Positions 58,787-64,000 of a stretch of DNA of 64,000 bases are shown piece after piece. The stretch comes from Anaerolineaceae bacterium (GTDB taxonomy: Bacteria > Chloroflexota > Anaerolineae > Aggregatilineales > Phototrophicaceae): NCBI GenBank assembly GCA_026708325.1, contig JAPOVC010000007.1, positions 23,202-87,201 of the forward strand. Direction: 5' to 3'. The notes below the pieces were generated by a model. The model did no database searches and was not told the DNA's origin. It saw nothing but the letters and a program-made list of their open reading frames with translations. Each line of letters opens with the position of its first letter. Position 1 is the first letter of the stretch. A program made the position numbers and the translations under genes.

Positions 58787-59746
58787 TCAGAGCTGCCAGA
58801 AGGACTCGGAGAGGTACTTGTGGGCGCTGTCCGGCAGGATGGTGACGATGACCGCCGGCTGACCCAGGTCGGCCTGTTCCAGCGCGATCTCGCGCGCCGC
58901 GACCAGCGCCGCCGCCGCGCTGATGCCCACCAGCCAGCCTTCCTCGCGCGCCAGACGCCGCGCCAGATCATGGGCCGCCTCGGTGCTGACGCGCAGGGGA
59001 CGGTCGGCCAGGGCCGGGTCGTAGAGGCCGGGGCGGATGGCCGTGTCCATGTGCTTGAGGCCCTCCAGGCCGTGGAAGGGCGACTCCGGCTGCACCGAGA
59101 CCAGTTGCACGTCGGGGTTGTAATCGCGCAGCCGCAGGCCGGTGCCGGTGAAGGTGCCGCTGGTGCCCAGCCCCGCCACGAGGTGGGTGACGGCGCCGCC
59201 GGTCTGCTGCCAGATCTCGACGCCGGTGGTCTCGTAATGGGCGTTCACGTTGGCCGGGTTGTTGTACTGGTCGGCGTAGAACCAGCGTCCCGGCTCGCGC
59301 GCCAGCAGGTCGCGCACGGCCAGCAGGGCGCCGTCGCTGCCCTCGAGCGGGTCGGTGAGCAGCAGTTCGGCGCCGTGGGCGCGCAGGATGGCGATGCGCT
59401 CCGGGCTGGCGTTTTCCGGCAGGTAGAGGCGCACGCGATAGCCCAGCGCCGCGCCGATCATGGCGTAGGCGATGCCGGTGTTGCCGCTGGTGCTGTCGAC
59501 CAGCGGGGTCTCGGGCCGCAGGGCGCCGCTGGCGATACCCTGCTGCATGATGGCCAGGGCGGGGCGGTCCTTGACGCTGCCGCCGGGGTTGTACCACTCG
59601 GCCTTGGCCAGCACTTGCACGTCGTCCGGCAGGCGCGTGCCGGGCAGGGGCAGGTCCAGCAGCGGCGTGTTGCCGATCTGCTGCGCCAGGTTGACGCCGC
59701 CAGAGGTCGCTGGCGGGGCTGCGTCGATCTTCAGCGCAAGGGCCAT
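58787..59746 (-). CDS. Cysteine synthase family PLP-dependent enzyme
   Basis: A 319-residue fold-type II enzyme: IGNTPLLDLPLP, AKAEWYNPGGSVKDRPAL (PLP Lys), DSTSGNTGIAYAMIGAALGY (phosphate/substrate loop) and THLVAGLGTSGTFTGTGLRL (PLP phosphate). It would make cysteine from O-acetylserine or O-phosphoserine and sulfide, or act as cystathionine beta-synthase. ATG at 59746 is preceded by AGGAGAAGGACGG; the frame is open to 59842, but that covers the leader terminator. A cysteine-related leader control is suggested by the attenuator upstream. Confidence 0.9.
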   Translation of the reverse strand: MALALKIDAAPPATSGGVNLAQQIGNTPLLDLPLPGTRLPDDVQVLAKAEWYNPGGSVKDRPALAIMQQGIASGALRPETPLVDSTSGNTGIAYAMIGAALGYRVRLYLPENASPERIAILRAHGAELLLTDPLEGSDGALLAVRDLLAREPGRWFYADQYNNPANVNAHYETTGVEIWQQTGGAVTHLVAGLGTSGTFTGTGLRLRDYNPDVQLVSVQPESPFHGLEGLKHMDTAIRPGLYDPALADRPLRVSTEAAHDLARRLAREEGWLVGISAAAALVAAREIALEQADLGQPAVIVTILPDSAHKYLSESFWQL

Positions 59747-59980
59747 ACCCGTCCTTCTCCTGCCAAACAAAAACAGACCGTCCACAAAACAAAAAAGGCG
59801 CAAACGTCTCGTTTCCGCGCGCGCGATGGATCGCAAGTCCATCGCTCAGGGACGTTCGCAGCCTTTCAGTCGGCGGCGGTCTGCCGGGGGTTGTCGTCTG
59901 AAGTGGCTGCTAACGGCCCTGCTTCAGACAGATACAGAGTTCGGTCACCGGGTTAAATACCTTCGTTAGGGCTTCTCGGC
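59747..59980 (-). promoter_or_regulatory. Leader of cysteine synthase gene with intrinsic terminator
   Basis: The roughly 234-nt 5' leader contains a terminator: GGCTGCGAACGTC (59863-59851, minus strand) pairs with GACGTTTGCGCC (59808-59797), followed by TTTTTTGTTTTGT. An inner hairpin GCGATGGA/TCCATCGC lies in its loop. Further upstream there is a perfect 8-bp stem GTCTGAAG/CTTCAGAC (about 59898-59931). Leader-plus-terminator suggests attenuation, but no T-box or SAM-type signature was found; the class is unassigned. Confidence 0.7.
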
Positions 59981-59987
59981 ACAGCGA

Positions 59988-60016
59988 GTATAATCGCGGC
60001 AGGCGGCGGAGTCAAG
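59988..60016 (-). promoter_or_regulatory. Promoter of cysteine synthase leader
   Basis: On the minus strand TTGACT (60016-60011), 17-nt spacer, TATACT (59993-59988), an excellent sigma-70 match. Transcription would begin near 59981. Confidence 0.8.
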
Positions 60017-60035
60017 CGCGCCGGAACGAGGGGGG

Positions 60036-60401
60036 ATGCAGAACGAGGCGCAGGTCGAGCGTTGTCAGGAATCCGTGCGCGATACGCTGATCCGCCGCGC
60101 CTGCGCGCGCCGCACCATCAGCTACAGCGAACTGGCGCAACGCGTCGGCCTGCCACCGCAGCGTTACGTGCTGATGCGGCAATTGCCGAAACTGGTGGAG
60201 GCCGTCAACGCGGATGAGGTGGCCGATGGCTGGCCGCTGCTGGGCGCGCTGGTGGTGCGCAAGGCGGACGGCCTGCCGGGCGCCGGCTTTTTCCGCCATG
60301 CGCGCGAGCTGGGCCGCCTTGCGCCCGACGCCTCACGCGCGGCCGAACGGACTTTCCACGAACGCGAGTTGCAGCGCATCTACAGCGCCTGGGCGGAGTG
60401 A
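60036..60401 (+). CDS. Small protein, paralog 1 (ISYSELAQRVG family)
   Basis: A 121-residue soluble protein: TISYSELAQRVGLPPQRYVL, a short helical HTH-like region, then PLLGALVVRKADGLPGAGFFRHARELG and a C-terminal helix ERELQRIYSAWAE. The next gene encodes a clear paralog with the same order. Codon use is GC-rich here. I recall small proteins with ISYxEL and LSxLVV...PGxGFF motifs but no function for them. Confidence 0.75.
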   Translation: MQNEAQVERCQESVRDTLIRRACARRTISYSELAQRVGLPPQRYVLMRQLPKLVEAVNADEVADGWPLLGALVVRKADGLPGAGFFRHARELGRLAPDASRAAERTFHERELQRIYSAWAE

Positions 60402-60405
60402 CAAA

Positions 60406-60792
60406 GTGAACAAATACCCTGCTTTTCGACAGAAATACTACTGTGCGGTTCGGGATGTGCTTGTCCATGTAGCGCGTGAGCAAAGCAGGATCAGTTACAA
60501 GGAACTGGCGCAGAAAGTCGGTATGCCAGTCAATACATACACGTTGACAACTCTGCTTGGCGAATTGCTCTGTGATATCAATGAGGACGAGCAGAAAGAG
60601 AAACGACCGATGCTGAGTGTTTTGGTGGTTAGGTCAGCAGACAGACTGCCAGGAATTGGCATTTTTGATTGCGCTGAATATTTGGGCCTTCTACCCGCCA
60701 ACACGACGGAAGACGATGAGTTGGTCTTTTGGGCACGGGAGAAAAAGAGAGTTTACAAGACCTGGTCACAAGTGACGGAACGAAAATCATGA
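60406..60792 (+). CDS. Small protein, paralog 2 (ISYKELAQKVG family)
   Basis: A 128-residue paralog of the preceding protein: RISYKELAQKVGMPVNTYTL, PMLSVLVVRSADRLPGIGIFDCAEYLG and WAREKKRVYKTWSQ. GTG at 60406, 4 nt after the first copy's stop. Its base composition is clearly lower in G+C than copy 1, so it likely came from another source and not from a recent local duplication. Its stop overlaps the plsY start by ATGA. Function unknown. Confidence 0.75.
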   Translation: MNKYPAFRQKYYCAVRDVLVHVAREQSRISYKELAQKVGMPVNTYTLTTLLGELLCDINEDEQKEKRPMLSVLVVRSADRLPGIGIFDCAEYLGLLPANTTEDDELVFWAREKKRVYKTWSQVTERKS

Positions 60793-61421
60793 TTGACAAC
60801 AGCACCTGGATTGTCGTCGCCATTATTGGCTACCTGCTGGGCAGTATCCCCTCGGCCTGGCTCATCGCGCGCCTGCACGGCGTCAACATCTTCGAGGTCG
60901 GCAGCGGCAACATGGGCGGCACCAACGTCGCCCGCGCCGTAAGCCCGCGCGCCGGCCAGATCGTGGGCCTGATGGACATGGCCAAGAGCATCGTCGCCAT
61001 CCTCGTCGCGCGCGCCCTGGCGCCGGAGCAGCCCGACGCGGCCACCGTGTTGGCCACCCTGGCCTGCATGGTCGGCCACAGCTGGTCGCTGATCGCGTCG
61101 CTGATCACCGGCCAGTTGCGCGGCGGCAAGAGCGCCGGCGTGCTTTTCGGTTCGCTGCTGCTGGTCGCGCCGCTGCAGTTCGTCATCTCCGCAGCGCTGG
61201 GTCTGCTGATCGTGCGGCGAACGCGTTTCATGTCGCTGGGCGTGCTGGTCGGCGTCACCCTGGTGATGGCCTGGGTCCTGGTCATGGTCAACGCGGGCGA
61301 ACTGCCGGAAATCTACAACGGGTACGCTGTGTTGGGCGCGTTGCTCATTTACGTCCGCTTCCTCGGTAACATACGCCGTCTGCTGTCGGGCACGGAGCGC
61401 CGCGTCGGCGAGTCGGCCTGA
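60789..61421 (+). CDS. plsY: Glycerol-3-phosphate acyltransferase PlsY
   Basis: It acylates glycerol 3-phosphate using acyl-phosphate at the inner membrane. The 210-residue protein has about five membrane helices and the family motifs: IGYLLGSIPSAWLIARLHG (motif 1), VGSGNMGGTNVARAVSPRAG (motif 2-like, where SGN is the usual G3P site) and MVGHSWSLIASLITGQLRGGKSAGVLFG (motif 3). ATG at 60789 overlaps the preceding stop (ATGA). It is longer at the C-terminus than minimal PlsY but clearly belongs. Confidence 0.92.
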   Translation: MIDNSTWIVVAIIGYLLGSIPSAWLIARLHGVNIFEVGSGNMGGTNVARAVSPRAGQIVGLMDMAKSIVAILVARALAPEQPDAATVLATLACMVGHSWSLIASLITGQLRGGKSAGVLFGSLLLVAPLQFVISAALGLLIVRRTRFMSLGVLVGVTLVMAWVLVMVNAGELPEIYNGYAVLGALLIYVRFLGNIRRLLSGTERRVGESA

Positions 61422-61454
61422 CCCTTATCGGGCAACACCCCACAGGAGAGTCCC

Positions 61455-61757
61455 ATGATTGTCGTCCAGGGAGATTTCGTCGTCCATGAAGGCACGCGCG
61501 AGCAGGCCATCGCCGCCATGGTCGCCGTGGCCCACGCCACGCAGCAGGAGGCCGGCTGCATCCGCTACAATTTCTACGCCGACCTTGAGGACGAGCATCG
61601 CTTCCTCGTCTACGAGGAGTGGGAGAGCCAGGCGCACCTCGACGCCCACGCCTCCGCCGACAACCCGCCGGCGCACATGGTGGCCTTCCGCAAGGCCAAC
61701 GAGGGCGTACGCAAGTCCTCCAACCTGAAGTTCATGACGGCCCGCGTCAACGAGTGA
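61455..61757 (+). CDS. Antibiotic biosynthesis monooxygenase domain protein
   Basis: A 100-residue dimeric alpha-beta barrel (ABM) protein: GDFVVHEGTREQAIAAMVAVAHATQQEAGCIRYNFYADLEDEHRFLVYEEWESQAHLDAHA (given as region 8-68), with the typical hydrophobic core and EEW motif. Often a quinol or small aromatic monooxygenase; partner unknown. AGGAGAG precedes the ATG. Confidence 0.85.
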   Translation: MIVVQGDFVVHEGTREQAIAAMVAVAHATQQEAGCIRYNFYADLEDEHRFLVYEEWESQAHLDAHASADNPPAHMVAFRKANEGVRKSSNLKFMTARVNE

Positions 61758-61767
61758 CGCCCGTGAC

Positions 61768-61795
61768 TTGCGCGCGGGCGCAAAGGCGTTATACT
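61768..61795 (+). promoter_or_regulatory. Promoter of the small structured RNA
   Basis: TTGCGC (61768-61773), 16-nt spacer, TATACT (61790-61795). Start expected near 61802, about 20 nt before the super Shine-Dalgarno. Confidence 0.55.
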
Positions 61796-61801
61796 GGCGC
61801 C

Positions 61802-61975
61802 ATCTGCCAACGTAGACAAGAGGAGGTGATCCTGTGAGCGATCAAGGTAAGGTGGAGGTACGGCTCCGCTAGGGTACTCACCTCTGTAACACGGGGGTGA
61901 GTGGACACCGCGGAGCGGTGTCGGCCACCCGACCTTCGAATTGCGGCCCAGGCTAATCCCCTGGGCCGCAGCCTT
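61802..61975 (+). ncRNA. Structured small RNA with super-SD and 12-codon ORF
   Basis: AGGAGGTGATCC (61821-61832) is a full complement to the expected 16S rRNA 3' end. After it, GTG at 61834 opens a 12-codon ORF (MSDQGKVEVRLR). GAGGTGA in the SD can pair with TCACCTC (61878-61884), and ACTCACC (61876-61882) can instead pair with GGTGAGT (61896-61902), so two alternative folds exist. Then come an 8-bp hairpin GACACCGC/GCGGTGTC (61904-61922) and a 10-bp terminator-like hairpin GCGGCCCAGG/CCTGGGCCGC (61943-61969) with a weak TTT. Not a known RNA class to me. Confidence 0.6.
61834..61872 (+). CDS. 12-residue leader-type peptide MSDQGKVEVRLR
   Basis: A GTG-started 13-codon frame (with TAG stop) placed 7 nt after AGGAGG of the strongest possible Shine-Dalgarno. 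Too short to judge by composition. It may be a regulatory leader peptide or only the means of engaging ribosomes; no downstream gene follows in the same direction, so the RNA may act in trans. Confidence 0.5.
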   Translation: MSDQGKVEVRLR

Positions 61976-62137
61976 TAACAGGCAGGCCGGGACCTCGACT
62001 GGCCAAAAAAGGGTGGAGAGAAGCGCCGCCATGCGCCGTCGAAGGGCGGATCGAGGTAAATCAGGTCAGCGATTCGTCGGGGACATATTCCCGCATGAGG
62101 TCCGGGCAGTCCCCGAAGTTCAGCCGCTTCGCACGCA
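61976..62137 (-). pseudogene. Decayed DNA methylase fragment
   Basis: On the minus strand one frame reads RAKRLNFGDCPDLMREYVP then DES (from about 62134 to 62072) and, after a shift near 62070, ADLIYLDPPFDGAWRRF continues. Together they match the start of an adenine-specific DNA methylase, typically GDCLDVLREYIPDESVDLIYLDPPFN. The first frame runs to TGA right after the shift, and similarity is lost after DPPF. It is therefore a frameshifted, truncated remnant, just downstream of the small coiled-coil gene. Confidence 0.6.
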
Positions 62138-62138
62138 G

Positions 62139-62342
62139 CTATCCCGCGATCCGTGAGAAAATCAGTGCCACAGCAGCGATCTGCACACCGACAAGAAGGC
62201 TTGCCAGCAATCGCAATTCTCCGCGCAACCCCTTTATCTCACCGCGCAGGCTTTCCACATCGGCTTTGGTCGCCAGATGTTCGTATGCGCCTTCGAGGCG
62301 CGCTACCTTGAGTTCCGTCGGGGACAATTCGCTGCTGACCAT
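62139..62342 (-). CDS. Small coiled-coil membrane protein
   Basis: A 67-residue protein with a coiled-coil-like first part (LKVARLEGAYEHLATKADVESLRGEIKGLRGE, as region 11-42) and a C-terminal hydrophobic helix (LLASLLVGVQIAAVALIF). CAGGAG lies upstream of the ATG. It resembles small TKADVE-type proteins often beside mobile or phage genes; function unknown. Nearby decayed methylase sequence supports a mobile-element past. Confidence 0.65.
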   Translation of the reverse strand: MVSSELSPTELKVARLEGAYEHLATKADVESLRGEIKGLRGELRLLASLLVGVQIAAVALIFSRIAG

Positions 62343-62402
62343 TCCTGCGCTCCTGACGCTGCTGCGATGTTTTTCCGGCGCAAGGCGTACTGCCCAGCCA
62401 TG

Positions 62403-62432
62403 TTTATGCTGGCGGCGGCCAAGCCGTCAGTG
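62403..62432 (+). repeat. Isolated 30-nt hairpin repeat (empty form of unit C)
   Basis: TTTATG, arm CTGGCGGC, loop GGCCAA, arm GCCGTCAG, TG. It is identical to unit C at 1197-1256 without the inserted unit D, and so acts as the uninterrupted reference. It lies in a 296-nt gap (62343-62638) with no gene; a 17-18 nt sequence resembling the end of the DUF554 gene (AAAAGGGGTAGAGGATGA) also occurs there at 62534-62551. Confidence 0.88.
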
Positions 62433-62638
62433 TGTCCATTGTTGCACAGCGTCATACGACTGTCAAAGACTTGAAGGGTCATGGCGCGCCTGCAATGGGG
62501 TCAACTCTCGTGTACACAAGCATGTATTTCCCACAAAAGGGGTAGAGGATGACACTGGACGCATGGTCGCGTCCAGCACAAGTACCGCCGTGTGCCGCCG
62601 AACGGCGCCGCCCTGACCCGGACATCCGCCACTGCAAA

Positions 62639-63364
62639 TTAAAAAGGGTAGAGGATGATGCCGGTGGCCTCGGCGAGGGCCACCAGCAGGGGCGCGATGA
62701 TGAGCGCCGGCAGGAAGTTGGCCACGCGCAACGGCCGGAGCTCCAGCAGCACCAGCGCCAGGCCGATCAGAATGACGCCGCCGACGGCCGTCATTTCGGC
62801 GATCATGGCGACGCTCATCACCTCGCCGAGCGTGCTGCCCAGCAGCGCCAGGCCGCCCTGCAGCACCAGGATGGTCACGATGCTGAAGAGCACGCCCACC
62901 CCCATGCTGGCCGCGAAGGTCGCCGCCGTGATCATGTCCAGCACGCTCTTGATGGCCAGCTGCTGAAAGCCGATCGGCAGCCCCATACCGTCCTGCAGCG
63001 AGCCGACGAAGGTCAGCGGCCCGACGCAGAACACCAGGCTGGCCGAGAGGTAGCCGTTGATGAAGCGGGCGCGGGCCTGTCCATCAGAGGAATCCCCCAC
63101 TCGCGCCTGCATCCAGCCGGCGAAGCCCTGCAGGCGCCGGTCGATATTCAGCAGCTCGCCGACCACCACGCCGCTGACGATGCTGACCAGCGGGATGATG
63201 ATGTTGCCGCTCTGGCCGGCGTTGCTGACGCCGACGACGACGGTCACGAGGCCGATGCCGCTGACCAGCGCGCCGCGCAGACGCTCGTTGAGGCGCTGGC
63301 CGATGACCAGGCCGGTCAGCCCGCCGAAGAGGACTGTGATGGCGTTGAGCAGGGTGCCGCCCAG
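62639..63364 (-). CDS. DUF554 family membrane protein, probable CTG start
   Basis: A 241-residue membrane protein with about seven helices: LNAITVLFGGLTGLVIGQRLNER at the start, GNIIIPLVSIVSGVVVGELLNIDRRLQG, SASLVFCVGPLTFVGSLQDG and a hydrophobic end (GVILIGLALVLLELRPL). It fits the DUF554 pattern, possibly a transporter. The frame is open to 63676 but with non-family sequence. No ATG, GTG or TTG is near the family start; a CTG at 63364 has AGGAG 7 nt upstream. That start is proposed, not proven. Confidence 0.8.
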   Translation of the reverse strand: MGGTLLNAITVLFGGLTGLVIGQRLNERLRGALVSGIGLVTVVVGVSNAGQSGNIIIPLVSIVSGVVVGELLNIDRRLQGFAGWMQARVGDSSDGQARARFINGYLSASLVFCVGPLTFVGSLQDGMGLPIGFQQLAIKSVLDMITAATFAASMGVGVLFSIVTILVLQGGLALLGSTLGEVMSVAMIAEMTAVGGVILIGLALVLLELRPLRVANFLPALIIAPLLVALAEATGIILYPF

Positions 63365-63476
63365 GGTCGCGCTCCTGTCCTGCGCTGAGGGAAGCGCCGA
63401 TTGTAGGCGGCGCCAGGCGTCAGGGCAACGCCGGGGCGGGCTACAATGCGTACAGGATGACAAGGGGAGGATTTCG

Positions 63477-64000
63477 TTGCGACGCCCCGTACTGCTGCTG
63501 ACCCTTCTGTTCCTGCTTACCGTCTTACCGGAACCTTCGCCGGTTCCGGCACAAGCCCCGTTGACGGCGCAGCCCATACCCGACACCCTGACTGCCCTCG
63601 CCGCGGCGGAGGTGCCGGCGCGCGACCGCGTCGAGCTGGCGCGGCGCGTCATCGGCCTGGTGGACGAACCGCCCACGTCCCTGGTTTATGCTGAAACCGG
63701 CGAAGGTTTCAGTGCGACGCCAGCCGCCCCGCCCGACTGGCAGCCCGGCGACGTCCTGCGCTTCAACGTCACCAACGAGGGGCAGAACCGTCGCTTCGAG
63801 GTCGAGGCCAGCATGCGCGTCGGCGGCGAGCACGTCTGGCTCTGGGTCGAACGCGGCGTCGACGTCGACCTGACGAGCCTGCAGACCCTGGCGGACCTCT
63901 TCGACGAGCAGGTCTACGGGCCGCTGCGCGCTCTCTTCGGCAGCGAAAACAGGCCGGGCGTGGACGGCGACCCGCGCGTCTACGTGCTTTTCGCCCATGG
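63477..64000 (+). CDS. Secreted protease-like protein, partial (3' end cut)
   Basis: A TTG-started frame with GGGGAGG upstream runs to the window edge (174 codons seen). Signal peptide (RRPVLLLTLLFLLTVLPEP), then a beta-rich region and ENRPGVDGDPRVYVLFAH at the end, resembling the lead-in of secreted immune-inhibitor/M6- or M30-like peptidases in related bacteria; the catalytic part would follow outside. A 30-nt hairpin repeat (63685-63714) lies in frame at about residue 70, adding VYAETGEGFS; removing it joins SL to ATPAAP in frame. Confidence 0.65.
   Translation, partial: MRRPVLLLTLLFLLTVLPEPSPVPAQAPLTAQPIPDTLTALAAAEVPARDRVELARRVIGLVDEPPTSLVYAETGEGFSATPAAPPDWQPGDVLRFNVTNEGQNRRFEVEASMRVGGEHVWLWVERGVDVDLTSLQTLADLFDEQVYGPLRALFGSENRPGVDGDPRVYVLFAH
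63685..63714 (+). repeat. 30-nt hairpin repeat inside a coding sequence
   Basis: TTTATG, arm CTGAAACC, loop GGCGAA, perfect complementary arm GGTTTCAG, TG. The unit lies after CTGG and before CGACG, the same GG/C junction as the nested copies. At exactly 30 nt it adds ten codons without changing the frame. Confidence 0.9.

Noticed and set aside
59747..59980. T-box or SAM riboswitch in the cysteine synthase leader
   Set aside because: No TGGNACC-type T-box core and none of the SAM-I/II/IV conserved cores were found, so the leader is left unclassified.
61802..61975. tmRNA, SRP RNA or 6S RNA for the structured small RNA
   Set aside because: No Ala tRNA-like ends or tag pattern, no SRP GGAA loop core and no long 6S-like bubble; the super-SD and short ORF do not fit these classes.
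62549..63388. Plus-strand 279-codon frame opposite the DUF554 gene
   Set aside because: His/Asp/Gln-rich antisense shadow; the minus-strand membrane protein explains the region.

Overview
The window is GC-rich, gene-dense bacterial chromosome. Gene content points to a Chloroflexota (Anaerolineae-like) bacterium, inferred rather than proven: rplJ-rplL followed by an R3H/AAA ATPase and thymidylate kinase, a ClpC with a UVR-like linker, archaeal/actinobacterial-type inositol-phosphate synthase, several sugar ABC importers, a fused E1 alpha/beta 2-oxoacid dehydrogenase, and many short palindromic repeats. Start codons are varied (ATG, GTG, TTG), and two genes seem to use ATC or CTG behind strong Shine-Dalgarno sequences.

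Layout. 1-1.4 kb: L10 leader with attenuator, rplJ, rplL, then a block of four nested 30-nt hairpin repeats. 1.4-4.9 kb: minus-strand operon GNAT-R3H ATPase-tmk, and tRNA-Lys(CTT). 5-9.6 kb: minus-strand ribose-type ABC importer with a GH32 glycosidase. 9.8-21.7 kb: a large sugar locus. Epimerase, Gfo/Idh dehydrogenase, PfkB kinase, inositol-phosphate synthase and a LacI regulator lie on the minus strand. A MalG/SBP/MalF importer, a GH127-like glycosidase and an HpcH-type aldolase lie on the plus strand. The divergent promoters between them each carry the same 14-15 bp operator. 21.8-24.9 kb: three tandem secreted proteins (SH3-like, duplicated Cys motif, HExxH) with signs of gene conversion. 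24.9-32.4 kb: SDR, M24 metalloenzyme, E2, fused E1 and GMC oxidoreductase, probably one catabolic operon. 32.4-41.8 kb: agmatinase-type ureohydrolase, RecD2-type helicase, phosphoesterase, Sua5, ClpC, a DUF3800-like protein and a small conserved protein. 41.8-48.9 kb: ABC-F ATPase, a noncoding region rich in DnaA-box-like sites (possible origin), UPF0173 hydrolase, glycosyltransferase, Fur-family regulator and HtpG. 48.9-52.2 kb: second GH32 and an overlapping NYN-nuclease/DNA-methyltransferase pair. 52.2-58.7 kb: SRPBCC protein, nitroreductase, a MacB-like ABC cassette with a HEAT-repeat protein, and a SAM methyltransferase. 58.8-61.8 kb: cysteine synthase behind a long leader with a terminator, two small tandem paralogs, plsY and a monooxygenase. 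61.8-64 kb: a small structured RNA with a 12-codon ORF behind a perfect anti-SD complement, a decayed methylase fragment, a DUF554 protein, and the start of a secreted protease-like gene interrupted in frame by a 30-nt repeat.

The strongest candidates for something undescribed are: (1) the 30-nt hairpin unit, seen four times nested at exactly the same internal position (16/14 split) and once in frame inside a coding sequence; (2) the structured super-SD RNA at about 61.8-61.97 kb; (3) the tandem HExxH family; (4) the NYN/methyltransferase pair. Functions of genes are assigned from sequence motifs read by eye; no database search was run.
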